This document shows positions 23,941-34,812 of a DNA stretch of 64,000 bases, in pieces. This DNA comes from Acidimicrobiales bacterium (GTDB lineage: Bacteria; Actinomycetota; Acidimicrobiia; Acidimicrobiales; VFJN01), in the NCBI GenBank assembly GCA_035316325.1, contig DATHJB010000216.1, positions 1-64,000 of the forward strand, in the 5' to 3' direction. The position numbers were made by a program, and so were the translations under genes. A model generated the notes under the pieces. That model was not told the origin of the DNA. It worked only from the letters and a program-made list of their open reading frames with translations, and did no database searches. The first letter of the stretch is position 1. Each line of letters begins with the position of its first letter.

Positions 23941-23943
<3 letters not shown>
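23893..23943. repeat. 51-bp palindromic element, copy B
   Basis: Perfect 13-bp arms (GAAATCTCGACAG 23894-23906 with CTGTCGAGATTTC 23930-23942) enclose an inner gtgg...ccac stem around CGCTATGG. It is identical to copy A at 42 of 51 positions. Unlike copies A and C it lies between two genes on the same strand. Its right arm contains the TGA stop of the ECF ATPase. Confidence 0.85.
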
Positions 23944-24701
<758 letters not shown>

Positions 24702-24705
<4 letters not shown>

Positions 24706-25472
24706 GTCGCCAGCCAGGCGGTGAGGGCGGCGGTCGCCGCCAGGGCGGGGACGAGCGCGACGGCGAGCCACTCGCGGGCGTCGGCCCGGTCGTGGGTGGC
24801 CGCCGGCAGTTCGCCGGTGAAGCCTCGGGAGAGCATCGCCACGTGGATCCGTTCGCCACGCTCGTAGGAGCGGATGAAGAGCGTGCCCGCCGACGAGGCG
24901 ACCGCCCGGGCCTGCCAGATCCAGCGGGGGTCGTAGCCCCGGGACAGGCGGGCGATCCGCATCCGCCGGCCCTCGCCGACGATCACCTGGCCGTAGCGGA
25001 CCATGAAGCCGGCGATCGCCGTGAACGCCCGGGGCACCCGCAGTCGGTCCAGGCCGGTCAGCAGCTCGGCGATCGTGGTGGTCGACGCCAGCAGCACGGT
25101 GGCGGCGACGCCCAGGGTGCCCTTCACCAGGATGTTCCAGGCACCCCACAACCCCGGCTCCGACAGCGACAGGCCCGCGACGTCGGTGTGGGGCGCCTCG
25201 CCGACGAGCGGCAGGAAGACGGCGAAGGCGACGAACGGCGCTTCGATGGCGAGGCGCCGGGCCAGCGTCGGCAGCGACACGTGGGCCAGGAGGGCGACGG
25301 TCGCCACCAGCACCGCGTCGAGGCCGAACACCCAGAAGGCGTCGCGGGGCGTGGCCACCACCGCCAGGACGAACGCCAGCGTGGCGGCCACCTTGGCGTG
25401 CGGCCGCAACCGGTGGACGACCGAGTGCCGCGGCAGGTAGAGGCCGTGGGCGTGCCCGTGCCCGCCACTCAT
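24702..25472 (-). CDS. ECF transporter transmembrane (T) component (CbiQ/NikQ type)
   Basis: A 256-residue membrane protein that couples the ATPase to the substrate-binding M component. It begins with a His-rich tip (MSGGHGHAHG), then about five helices. The cytoplasmic coupling motifs carry the A-R-G pattern of T components: RIARLSRGYDPR and VAMLSRGFTGE. It overlaps the downstream ATPase gene (GTGA) and the upstream N component by 4 bp (ATGA), so all are translationally coupled. Confidence 0.93.
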
Positions 25473-25792
25473 GTCGTCTCGCCTTCCGAGGTGGGGCGCA
25501 GGCGGCGGATCACGAGGAACAGGCCGCCGGCGAGGGCGAACGTGGCGCCGACGCCGAGGACTCCCGAGAGGCCGGTGCCGAGGCGGTCGTCGTCGACGCC
25601 TTCCACGCCGTAGCCGGCGAGGGGGCTGTCCTCCAGGTCGTGCGCCTCTTCCTGCTCGGCGAAGCCCTCGTCGATGGCGACCTTGTTGAGGCCGTCGGGC
25701 TTGCTGCTGGCCTCGGGGCTGACGAAGAAGGCAAGCGCCAGCGCGACCAGCAGGCCGGCACCGACGAAGACGGCGAGTCGGGTGCGGCCCAT
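25469..25792 (-). CDS. PDGLE-domain accessory component (CbiN/NikN-like)
   Basis: A 107-residue protein with one helix near each end and an extracytoplasmic segment between them. The segment includes SSKPDGLNKVAIDEGF, the PDGLE signature of small accessory subunits in nickel and cobalt ECF importers. The ATG at 25792 is favoured by AGGTG seven bases upstream; a GTG at 25801 is possible. Its place between the M and Q genes is the standard order. Confidence 0.88.
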   Translation of the reverse strand: MGRTRLAVFVGAGLLVALALAFFVSPEASSKPDGLNKVAIDEGFAEQEEAHDLEDSPLAGYGVEGVDDDRLGTGLSGVLGVGATFALAGGLFLVIRRLRPTSEGETT

Positions 25793-25793
25793 G

Positions 25794-26486
25794 TCAGGCA
25801 CCTGCCTTCGCGGCCACGGGTGCCGGCGTGGGCCGGGGCACCAGGTCGGTGGCGCCGTGCACCAGGTCGGGCCGCACCGCGATCACCGCGCTCACGGTCA
25901 TCGCCGTGATCAACGCCTCGCCGATGCCGATCAGCACGTGGACGCCCACCATGGCGGTGGTCACGCGGTCGACCGAGGCACCGCCCGTGCCCCCGAGCGC
26001 GTACTCCAGGGCGAACGCCAGCGACGCCAGCACGACCGACAGCAGGGCGGCGACGCCGGAGGCCGCGGCGACGCCCGCCCGGGTGGCCGGCAGGACGCGG
26101 CGGGCCAGCACGAACAGCCCGTAGCCGGCGAAGGCGCCGACCAGCGCCATGTTGAGGACGTTGAGGCCGATGGCGGAGATGCCGCCGTCGGCGAACAGCA
26201 GCGCCTGCACCACCAGCACCACAGAGACGCACAGCGCCCCGACCCACGGCCCGACCAGCACGGCGGCGAGCGCCCCACCCAGCAGGTGACCGCTGGTGCC
26301 CCCGGCGACCGGGAAGTTGAGCATCTGCACGGCGAACACGTAGGCGGCCACCAGCCCGGCCAGCGGGGCGAGCCTGTCCTCCAGCACCTCGGCCGAGCGG
26401 CGGAGGCACACGGCGAGCCCTCCGGCCGAGACCGCGGTCGCCGCCACCGACGTCGGCGCGTCGACGAAACCATCGGGAATGTGCAC
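25794..26486 (-). CDS. ECF substrate-binding M component (CbiM/NikM)
   Basis: A 230-residue membrane protein with about seven helices. The mature N-terminus reads M-HIPDGFVD; the His at position 2 and the free amino end coordinate the metal in this family. Other marks are MLNFPVAGGTSGHLLGGALA and LLFADGGISAIGLNVLNMAL. The GTG at 26486 is fixed by this N-terminus and has a GGAGGGG site upstream. The metal could be nickel or cobalt. The adjacent Fur-type regulator and Nur-like palindrome favour nickel, and no cobalamin genes are nearby. Confidence 0.92.
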   Translation of the reverse strand: MHIPDGFVDAPTSVAATAVSAGGLAVCLRRSAEVLEDRLAPLAGLVAAYVFAVQMLNFPVAGGTSGHLLGGALAAVLVGPWVGALCVSVVLVVQALLFADGGISAIGLNVLNMALVGAFAGYGLFVLARRVLPATRAGVAAASGVAALLSVVLASLAFALEYALGGTGGASVDRVTTAMVGVHVLIGIGEALITAMTVSAVIAVRPDLVHGATDLVPRPTPAPVAAKAGA

Positions 26487-26509
26487 GACCCCTCCCTCTC
26501 TCGCGTGAT

Positions 26510-26530
26510 TACTGCAACTCTGTCGCAGTA
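26510..26530. promoter_or_regulatory. Nur/Fur-box-like palindrome between the metal importer and the Fur-type gene
   Basis: TACTGC (26510-26515) and GCAGTA (26525-26530) form a perfect inverted repeat with a 9-bp spacer in the 97-bp divergent gap. The core TGCAA-CTCTG-TCGCA resembles the tTGCaa-N5-ttGCAA form known for the nickel regulator Nur. It is well placed to repress both the importer and the regulator. Confidence 0.6.
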
Positions 26531-26583
26531 GCTTCGTAGTGGCAAGAGCGAATGGATGACGTCTTCTGGTTACGATCGGTCGG

Positions 26584-27087
26584 GTGGACATGCCAGCCCC
26601 ACAGGTCGACGCCGTGCTGCAGCACATGCGCGAGCGCGGCGGCCGGGTCACGACGGCGTTGCGGGGCGTCGTCCAGGTGCTGGCCGAGACCGAGGAGCAC
26701 CTGACGGCGGCCGACCTCGCCGACGCGGTGCAGCAGGCGCACCCGGCGATCCACGTGTCGACGATCTACCGGGCGCTCGACCGGTTGGCCGAGGCGGGCA
26801 TGGTCACCCACCTGCACGTCGGCCACGGGCCGACCGTGTACCACCTGCACGGTGACCACCACGGCCACCTGGTGTGCGGCCGCTGCGGTGCCGTGCGCGA
26901 CGTGCCCACCGCGGTGATGCAGCCGGTGACCCGGCGGGTCGCCCGCGACTACGGCTTCGCCGTCGAGCCCAGCCACCTCGCCCTGGGCGGCCTCTGCTCC
27001 GACTGCGCCGCGGCCGCGGCGTCGGCCACGTCAGCGGGCGAGCCGGTGGGCCGGCGGTCGCACCGACCCGAGGCGCCGGATCCGTAG
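26584..27087 (+). CDS. Fur family metalloregulator (Nur- or Zur-like)
   Basis: A 167-residue regulator. The winged helix spans residues 5-85 (GGRVTTALRGVVQVLAETEE, then STIYRALDRLAEAGMVTHLH). The C-terminal dimer domain carries the metal ligands HGDHHGHLVC and two CxxC pairs (CGRC and CSDC) for the structural zinc. Among Fur-like proteins the specificity (Ni, Zn or Fe) cannot be read directly. Divergence from an ECF nickel/cobalt importer argues for nickel sensing. The start is a GTG at 26584, or an ATG two codons later. Its last 57 bp overlap the convergent P1B-ATPase homologue. Confidence 0.9.
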   Translation: MDMPAPQVDAVLQHMRERGGRVTTALRGVVQVLAETEEHLTAADLADAVQQAHPAIHVSTIYRALDRLAEAGMVTHLHVGHGPTVYHLHGDHHGHLVCGRCGAVRDVPTAVMQPVTRRVARDYGFAVEPSHLALGGLCSDCAAAAASATSAGEPVGRRSHRPEAPDP

Positions 27088-28572
27088 GCCGTTCAGTCCG
27101 ACCGCGGCGGCCGACACCACGGCGAGGACGAGCGCTGGGGTGGGGCCGAGGCGGCCCAGCACGGCGAGCGGGAGGGCGGCGAGGTTCAGACCGACGGCGA
27201 GCGCCACGTTCTGCCGGGTCAGGCGGGTGACGACACGGGCCCGGCGCAGGGCGTCGACGGCGGCCCACAGGTCGGGCTCGACGAGCACGTCGGCAGGGGT
27301 GTCGCGTTCGGAGGCCGCCGTCGCGACGATGCGCCCGTCCTGGCGGAGCTGAGCGACGACCCCGGCGGTCGCTTCCGGCAGCACCAGCGGGACCACCTTC
27401 GTGACGCCCACGGCGTCGGCCATGGCGGTGGCCGCCAGACGGTCGTCGCCGCACGCCAGCACCGGCTCGATCCCGAGCGCGGTCAGCGCGGCCACGGCGT
27501 CGGCGGCGGTCGGGCGGGGCGGGTCGCCCACCACCAGCACGGCGCGCACCGCGTCGTCCCACCCGACGAGCAGGGCGATCTGCCCGGCGGTCTCGGCGGC
27601 GGTCCGGGCCGTGGCCAGGTGCTCGGGCAGCTCCCGGGCCCAGGCGGTGACGAAGCGCTCCCGGCCCGCCACCACGATCGTGCCGTCGACCACGCCCCGT
27701 ACGCCCAGGCCGGGGCGATCGACGAGGAGCTCGACCTCGGCCAGCGGCAGCCCCCGCCGCTCGGCAGCCGCCACGACGGCGTGCGCCACCGGGTGCGGGC
27801 TGCGCCGCGCCAACGACCCGACCAGCCAGAGGATGTGGTCGGGATCGGCGTCGGCGGCTAGCGCCACGTCGACGAGCCAGGGCTGTCCCGTGGTGAGCAC
27901 CCCGGTCCGGCGGAGCACCACCGTGTCGACCTGGGCCGCCAGCGCCGCCGCCTCGCCGTCGACCCGCCGGGCAAGGAGGAGGCCACTGGGACCGGCGAGC
28001 AGGAGGACGCTGGTCGCGGTGGCCGCGGCGACCGGCAGCGGTGCCCCGGCGGCCAGCCAGAACCCCGACGCCGCCGCGGCGACCAGGGTGAGGGGCACCA
28101 GCACCGACACGGCCCGCTCCTCCGGCGCCACCACCCGCCGCGGTTGCCAGCCGGCCGGCAGGCCCCGGGCGTCCCGCCGCTTCCGGACGGGCTGCGTCGG
28201 CGGGTTGGTCGCCACGGCGAGCCAGGCGAGGACGACCGAGACGGCGGTCGACCAGGGGAACGACGCCACGATGGCGAGCGAGGCGGCGAGGTCCACCGAG
28301 GGGGTTGCCCGGCGGAGGTCGTCCCAGGCCCGCCGGTGGACGGGCGCCGCGGCCCAGACGACGACCGGTGCCGCCAGGACCAGCGGCAGCCAGGCGATGC
28401 CCACCAGCGACACGGCGACCGCCGCCAACGTCAGCGCCGTGACCGCCACCAGCCGGGCCCGGGCGGCGGCCCGGTCCGCGGCGACCCACGCCTCGCCGGG
28501 GTCGGTGCGCACCTCGGCCGCGCGGCGCACCGCAGGAGCGACGACCTTCAGGGGTCGCAGGGTGGGGAGCAT
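27031..28572 (-). CDS. Degenerate P1B-type ATPase homologue lacking catalytic residues
   Basis: A 513-residue protein that aligns by order of motifs with heavy-metal P-type ATPases but has lost catalysis. The phosphorylation motif DKTGT is replaced by LRRTGVLT, where the Asp is Arg. The membrane CPC motif is replaced by GPSGLLLARR. The TGD motif is altered to CGDD, and GDGxNDAPAL to ATAASERDTPADV. The nucleotide-domain HP motif survives (RSPHPVAHAV). There is no N-terminal metal-binding domain. The frame is intact and has an AGGAGG ribosome site 24 bp after a His-rich secreted protein. A metal-binding or regulatory pseudo-transporter is likely. Confidence 0.85.
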   Translation of the reverse strand: MLPTLRPLKVVAPAVRRAAEVRTDPGEAWVAADRAAARARLVAVTALTLAAVAVSLVGIAWLPLVLAAPVVVWAAAPVHRRAWDDLRRATPSVDLAASLAIVASFPWSTAVSVVLAWLAVATNPPTQPVRKRRDARGLPAGWQPRRVVAPEERAVSVLVPLTLVAAAASGFWLAAGAPLPVAAATATSVLLLAGPSGLLLARRVDGEAAALAAQVDTVVLRRTGVLTTGQPWLVDVALAADADPDHILWLVGSLARRSPHPVAHAVVAAAERRGLPLAEVELLVDRPGLGVRGVVDGTIVVAGRERFVTAWARELPEHLATARTAAETAGQIALLVGWDDAVRAVLVVGDPPRPTAADAVAALTALGIEPVLACGDDRLAATAMADAVGVTKVVPLVLPEATAGVVAQLRQDGRIVATAASERDTPADVLVEPDLWAAVDALRRARVVTRLTRQNVALAVGLNLAALPLAVLGRLGPTPALVLAVVSAAAVGLNGLRIRRLGSVRPPAHRLAR

Positions 28573-28596
28573 CGGTTCCTCCTAGGAAGCGCGCAC

Positions 28597-29406
28597 CTAT
28601 GGAACGTGCACGGTGAAGGCGGCGGTGTGGACGGCGGCGGCGTGGGCGAAGTCGAAGAAGAGCCGGTAGTCGCCCGGGGTGGGGAGGTGGAGCATGAAGA
28701 CGCCGTCGTCCACCGGGTGGACGTGGGCGTAGGTCAGCTCGCCCGCCTCGACCGCCACCAGGTGGCCCGATGCGCCCAGGTACGGCTCCAGCTGCACGGG
28801 CGCTCCGTCGCGGGCGACGGTGAGCGTCACGGCGGTCGCCGCCCCCGCGACCGGCGTGCCGGTGAGGGTGACCGTGTAGCCGTCGACCGTCAGCGTCGGG
28901 CCGGTCTCGAACAGGGGGTTGACGACCTCCAGCTCCGAGTCGAGCGTCAGGTCCGGTCCGCCCCGGACCGCGAAGCTCGCGAAGGCCCGGTACGAGCCCG
29001 AGACGAGGGCCGGCAGGCCGACCGTCCACGTGCCGTCGGCACCGAGGGTCGGGTGGAGGTGGTGGTAGGTCGCCAGGTCGTGGGACACCACCACGAGGTG
29101 GAGGTCGCGCTCGTGCCGGGGCTCGAAGCCGAGCACCGGATGGCCGTCGGGCCCCACGATGCGGAACGCGAAGGCCTCGTCGGGCGCTCCCGTCAGCGCG
29201 GTGGTCGTCGACTCGAAGCGGTAGGCGGCCGACTCGAGCGCGTGCCGCGGCGCGTGCTCGTGCTCGGGTGGCGACGGGGGTGGCGGCGGCCGGAACGGGC
29301 CGACCTGGTGGCCCACCACGGCGCCACCGCTGAACCCGGTCGCCACCGCGACGGCACAGACCGCGAGACGCAACCCCGGCCGGTGACCGGCAAACCGTAG
29401 GTTCAT
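28597..29406 (-). CDS. Exported His-rich protein of copper-resistance loci
   Basis: A 269-residue protein with an N-terminal signal or anchor (residues 8-32) and a Pro-rich linker (FRPPPPPSPPEHEHAPRH). Two beta-rich domains follow. Metal-ligand-like clusters are ATYHHLHPTLGADG and TYAHVHPVDDG, plus SGHLVAVE and a His near the end. In actinobacteria similar proteins are found beside copper P-type ATPases and chaperones; the exact function is not established. The ATG at 29406 has GGAGGG upstream. It forms an operon with the dead P1B-ATPase homologue and is divergent from a PCuAC-type gene. Confidence 0.8.
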   Translation of the reverse strand: MNLRFAGHRPGLRLAVCAVAVATGFSGGAVVGHQVGPFRPPPPPSPPEHEHAPRHALESAAYRFESTTTALTGAPDEAFAFRIVGPDGHPVLGFEPRHERDLHLVVVSHDLATYHHLHPTLGADGTWTVGLPALVSGSYRAFASFAVRGGPDLTLDSELEVVNPLFETGPTLTVDGYTVTLTGTPVAGAATAVTLTVARDGAPVQLEPYLGASGHLVAVEAGELTYAHVHPVDDGVFMLHLPTPGDYRLFFDFAHAAAVHTAAFTVHVP

Positions 29407-29567
29407 GACCCTCCCGTAGCGCAGCGGCTCGAACACTGCCCGTGAGATTCAGCCGCTACTCGCGAAATCCCGTCGAATCGGCCGATCGGTCCTCCGGCCT
29501 CACCTACTCTCCGCGTAGTGCGACCGTTGCGCTGCGTAGCAGAGCCGGCTGGCCGGAGAGGCGGAGG
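29407..29567. other. Divergent promoter region of the copper-type genes
   Basis: A 161-bp gap between the His-rich secreted protein and the PCuAC-type gene. It contains a weak inverted repeat ctac-tctccgc-gtag near 29509. I see no CsoR-type or CueR-type operator and no clear -35/-10 pair. Confidence 0.4.
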
Positions 29568-30101
29568 ATGAGCGGGGCCCCGGGGCGCGGCCGTTCGTCC
29601 GTTCCGCTGGTCGTCCTGCTCGGGGTGGTAGCGGTCGCCATCCTCGGCGCCGGGGTGGCGCTGCTCGCGAACGGCACCGACGACGAGCCGGCCGCGGGCG
29701 ACGAGCAAGGGACCGGCAGCGACAGCGGCGGCGGCGTCGTCGTCCGCGACGCCTGGACCGCCCCCAACCAGGGCGCCACCGCGGTGTACCTCACCGTCGA
29801 CAACCCGGGCTCCGACGACCGCCTCGTCGCGGTGTCGAGCGACGTCGCCGAGTCGGCGGCGCTGATGGGCGGCGACGTCGACATGGCGCAGGAGAGCAGC
29901 GGCGACGCGGTGAGCCTGGTCGTGCCCTCGGGCGAGACCGAGCTGCGGCCCGGCGCCCCGCACCTGATGCTCCAGGGCCTCGCCGCGCCCCTGCAGCCGG
30001 GCACCACCTTCCCCCTGCGCCTCGACTTCGAGGACGCCGGCCCGATCGGGACCGCCGTCGAGGTGGTCAGCTGGGACGAAGCCGCCGACCGGGAGGGCTG
30101 A
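29568..30101 (+). CDS. PCu(A)C-type copper chaperone, membrane anchored
   Basis: A 177-residue protein. An N-terminal membrane helix (VPLVVLLGVVAVAILGAGVA) is followed by a Gly/Asp/Ser-rich linker and a PCuAC domain from about residue 55. The domain has RDAWTAPNQGATAVYLTVDN, the middle Mets (ALMGGDVDM) and the C-terminal APHLMLQGL. The family copper site is H(M)-x10-M-x21-HxM. Here the first His is missing (SAALMGG) while the later Met and HxM remain, so copper binding may be weaker or different. The family delivers copper outside the membrane. Confidence 0.85.
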   Translation: MSGAPGRGRSSVPLVVLLGVVAVAILGAGVALLANGTDDEPAAGDEQGTGSDSGGGVVVRDAWTAPNQGATAVYLTVDNPGSDDRLVAVSSDVAESAALMGGDVDMAQESSGDAVSLVVPSGETELRPGAPHLMLQGLAAPLQPGTTFPLRLDFEDAGPIGTAVEVVSWDEAADREG

Positions 30102-30121
30102 GCGTCAGGGGCGTCAGGTCG

Positions 30122-30973
30122 TCAGGAGGGAGGGGTGTACGTGTTTACGGTGAACACCGCGCCTGCGGGGTCGGTGAGCGTCGCCATGGTCGCGTTGCCG
30201 GCGTCGAACGGCGGGACGATCACCGTTCCGCCCAGTCGGGCGGCCAGGGAGGCGGTGGCCCTGGTGTCGGTGGCGCTGAACGTCACCGACCAGTGCGCCG
30301 GCACCTCGTCGCTCGTCGTCGTCTCCAACCAGGCGATGGCGTCGGCGAAGCCCTCCGGCGCCCCCTGGTCCGCCTGCCGCTCGCGGAGGCCCGGCTCCAG
30401 GGTGGCCAGGAAGTCGCCGTAGTCGGGCAGGCAGAACATGGTGGCCTCGAAGCCGCCCAGGCTGATCGTCCGCGCCTCCCACCCGAAGACCGCGGCGTAG
30501 AAGGCCTTGGCGCCCTCGGGATCGCCAGTGGCGAGGTTGCTCCAGTTCCACGATCCCGGGGCGTTGACGACCTCGGCCCCGTGGAAGCTGCCCGGCTGCC
30601 ACAGGCAGAAGGTCGCGCCGGCCGGGTCGGCGACCACCGCCATGCGGCCGACGTCGAACACGTCGAACGGCTCCGAGATCACCGCGCCGCCGGCCTCGCT
30701 CACCCTGGCAGCGGTGTCGTCGGCGCTGTCGACGGTGACGTAGGTGTGCCACATCGCCGTCGGCGGCGTCCCCTCGGACTGCGACCCGACGGCGGCCACG
30801 TCGAGGTCCTCCAGGTGGGCGACCAGGTACTGGCCGGGAGCGTCGGGCGGCATGCGGTCGTTGAACGTCCACCCGAAGAGGGCGCCGTAGAACGCCGCCG
30901 CGGCCACGGGATCGGGCTGGGTGGTCTCGACCCAGCTGGGCGTCCCGGCGGGGTAGTGGTCGCGCACGAGCAT
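30122..30973 (-). CDS. Tandem VOC (glyoxalase/bleomycin-resistance fold) protein
   Basis: A 283-residue protein with two vicinal-oxygen-chelate modules. Each begins with a strand-helix unit ending AFYGALFGWTF or AFYAAVFGWEA, and ends with ADPAGATFCLWQP or TDPAGAVFTVNTY. The first has WVETTQPDPVAA and the second NWSNLATGDPEGA, the pattern of the CFP-30B/Rv0577-like actinobacterial group. Few of the metal-binding His/Glu of true glyoxalases are evident, so a ligand-binding role is as likely as an enzymatic one. It is divergent from the UvrA-like gene with a 44-bp gap. Confidence 0.9.
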   Translation of the reverse strand: MLVRDHYPAGTPSWVETTQPDPVAAAAFYGALFGWTFNDRMPPDAPGQYLVAHLEDLDVAAVGSQSEGTPPTAMWHTYVTVDSADDTAARVSEAGGAVISEPFDVFDVGRMAVVADPAGATFCLWQPGSFHGAEVVNAPGSWNWSNLATGDPEGAKAFYAAVFGWEARTISLGGFEATMFCLPDYGDFLATLEPGLRERQADQGAPEGFADAIAWLETTTSDEVPAHWSVTFSATDTRATASLAARLGGTVIVPPFDAGNATMATLTDPAGAVFTVNTYTPPS

Positions 30974-31017
30974 GGGGGGACCCTACCCAAGGCCCGAAAC
31001 TCTGTACGCTGTACTGA

Positions 31018-33273
<2,256 letters not shown>

Positions 33274-33284
33274 CCGACCGCCAG

Positions 33285-33337
33285 CCGAAATATCGACAGA
33301 GATGGCGCTATAGCCACCATTCCTGTCGAAATTTCGG
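33285..33337. repeat. 51-bp palindromic element, copy C, at a convergent junction
   Basis: Arms CCGAAATATCGACAG (33285-33299) and CTGTCGAAATTTCGG (33323-33337) pair at 14 of 15 positions around an inner stem tggc-gctata-gcca. The core 33286-33336 has the same 51-bp length as copies A and B. It separates the convergent UvrA-like and metallo-beta-lactamase genes. Confidence 0.85.
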
Positions 33338-34057
33338 TCACGAGAGGTACGTCGACTCGTAGGCGTCGGCCAGGTCGTTCAGGGCCTGGGCGCAGTTGCC
33401 CTCGAACGACGAGCCGTGCATGACGGCCAGCTTCGTGGGGGCGAGCTCGGCGAGGCGGCGCATGACCGTGGCGGTGTCGGGCGCCATGCAGCTGGCCCGG
33501 AAGATCGCCTCGGCCTCCATCGCCGGGCCGACCACGTCGTCGCTGGTCAGAGCGGCAGGGTTGCCGATGTGGGTGAACAGGTCGCCGCACAGCAGCGTGC
33601 CGGTGGTCTCCTCGTAGAGCACCCGGGCCTCCCAGCCGTGCGGCACGTGGGGGGTGTCGATGTGCCGCACCCGCTTGCCGCCGAGATCCATCACCTCGCC
33701 GTCGGCCAGGGCGCGGGGCGGCCGGTCGGCCATGTCGTTGAGCGACACGAGGCAGCCGACCATCCCGTGGGCGATCTCGGCCTGCGGTGCCGCCGCCAGC
33801 CACTCGTTCATCGACCCGCACTCGTCGGACTCGACGTGGCCGAAGGTGATCCAGCGCACCCGCTCGACCGGCACCACGCTGGCCACCGCCTCCGACACCA
33901 CGGGGAACATCGCCCGGGCGCCGGTGTGGAACAGCAGCGGCTCCTCGGCGTCGATCAGGAACTGGTTGAAGGTGAACCCGGCGGGGGGAGCGACATCGGG
34001 CACCCACGTGGAGATGCGGTAGATGCCGTCCGCGATCTCGTCGACGGTCGTGGACAT
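33338..34057 (-). CDS. Metallo-beta-lactamase-fold protein (flavodiiron/ODP-like metal site)
   Basis: A 239-residue MBL-fold protein. The metal motif is GHVESDECGSMN (HxExDE), as in the diiron ODP/ROO-type subgroup rather than the zinc HxHxDH type. Further ligands are in DTPHVPHGWEA, LLCGDLFTHIG and MHGSSFEGN. A di-iron redox or oxygen-sensing function is possible. The ATG overlaps the stop of the upstream gene (TGATG) and has AGGAGGT upstream. It is the third gene of a TetR-led operon. Confidence 0.88.
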   Translation of the reverse strand: MSTTVDEIADGIYRISTWVPDVAPPAGFTFNQFLIDAEEPLLFHTGARAMFPVVSEAVASVVPVERVRWITFGHVESDECGSMNEWLAAAPQAEIAHGMVGCLVSLNDMADRPPRALADGEVMDLGGKRVRHIDTPHVPHGWEARVLYEETTGTLLCGDLFTHIGNPAALTSDDVVGPAMEAEAIFRASCMAPDTATVMRRLAELAPTKLAVMHGSSFEGNCAQALNDLADAYESTYLS

Positions 34058-34812
34058 CAGAACGGGACCTCCTGGGAGAGGAGGCCGGGACCCGTGTCCC
34101 GGCCGGAGAGGATGCGGCAGAAGTCGACGGCGTCGAGCTCGAGCTGCTCGCCGGCGGTGCCATGGCGGTAGCGCCCGCCCGCCGGGCCGTCGAGGACCAG
34201 GTCGAACGGCTGCCCGTGGGTGCGGGCCCACTCGGCGACGATGTCGGCCACGATGCGGCCGTCGTGTTCCGGGGTCAGCACCAGCTCGAGCTCGGTCGCA
34301 CGGGTGACATCTACCCGGTGCATCCAGTAGTCGCGCCCCATGATGACGTCGATCAGGTAGCCCATCTTCCACGTGCCGCCGAAGGGCTCGCCGGGCTTGA
34401 ACGGCAGCGCTCGCACGAGGCCGGGCGTGCGCCGCCGGCCGCGCACGGCGGCGGGCGCGACCTCGTGGAGGCGTCGGGCCAGCTCGGCGGGGGTCAGCTG
34501 CGCCCGCTCGCGCACCTGCAGGGCGGTCATCTCGTCGATCATGGCCGAGCCGTTGCGCTTCGCTGCCCGGGTGGCGTGCCGGAACAGGCGGACGAACTCG
34601 CGGACGCGGGCGTTGCCCTCCATGTGGCCGAGCACGTGGGAGAGCAGGGCCTTGACGTCCCAGCCGTCGCAGTCGGTAGAGCGCGACCAGAGCTCGTCGG
34701 TGAGCTGGTCGACGACGTCGAGCAGGCGCCGGCTCTCGGCGTCCGCCAGCTCCATCGCCTCGGCGTGACCGATGGCCGGGATCGCGCCGACGTCGGTGAC
34801 GGTCATGGTCAT
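34057..34812 (-). CDS. Maleylpyruvate isomerase family (mycothiol-dependent, DinB-like) protein
   Basis: A 251-residue protein with the helical DinB-like fold of the actinobacterial MDMPI family (TIGR03083 group). Marks are STDCDGWDVKALLSHVLGHM at the N-terminal half, with the metal-ligand His of LSHVLGH, and the later GYLIDVIMGRDYWMHRVDVT. Members use mycothiol as cofactor; many have unknown substrates. The ATG at 34812 overlaps the TetR stop (ATGA) and has GGAGGA upstream. It is cotranscribed with TetR and an MBL-fold protein. Confidence 0.87.
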   Translation of the reverse strand: MTMTVTDVGAIPAIGHAEAMELADAESRRLLDVVDQLTDELWSRSTDCDGWDVKALLSHVLGHMEGNARVREFVRLFRHATRAAKRNGSAMIDEMTALQVRERAQLTPAELARRLHEVAPAAVRGRRRTPGLVRALPFKPGEPFGGTWKMGYLIDVIMGRDYWMHRVDVTRATELELVLTPEHDGRIVADIVAEWARTHGQPFDLVLDGPAGGRYRHGTAGEQLELDAVDFCRILSGRDTGPGLLSQEVPF

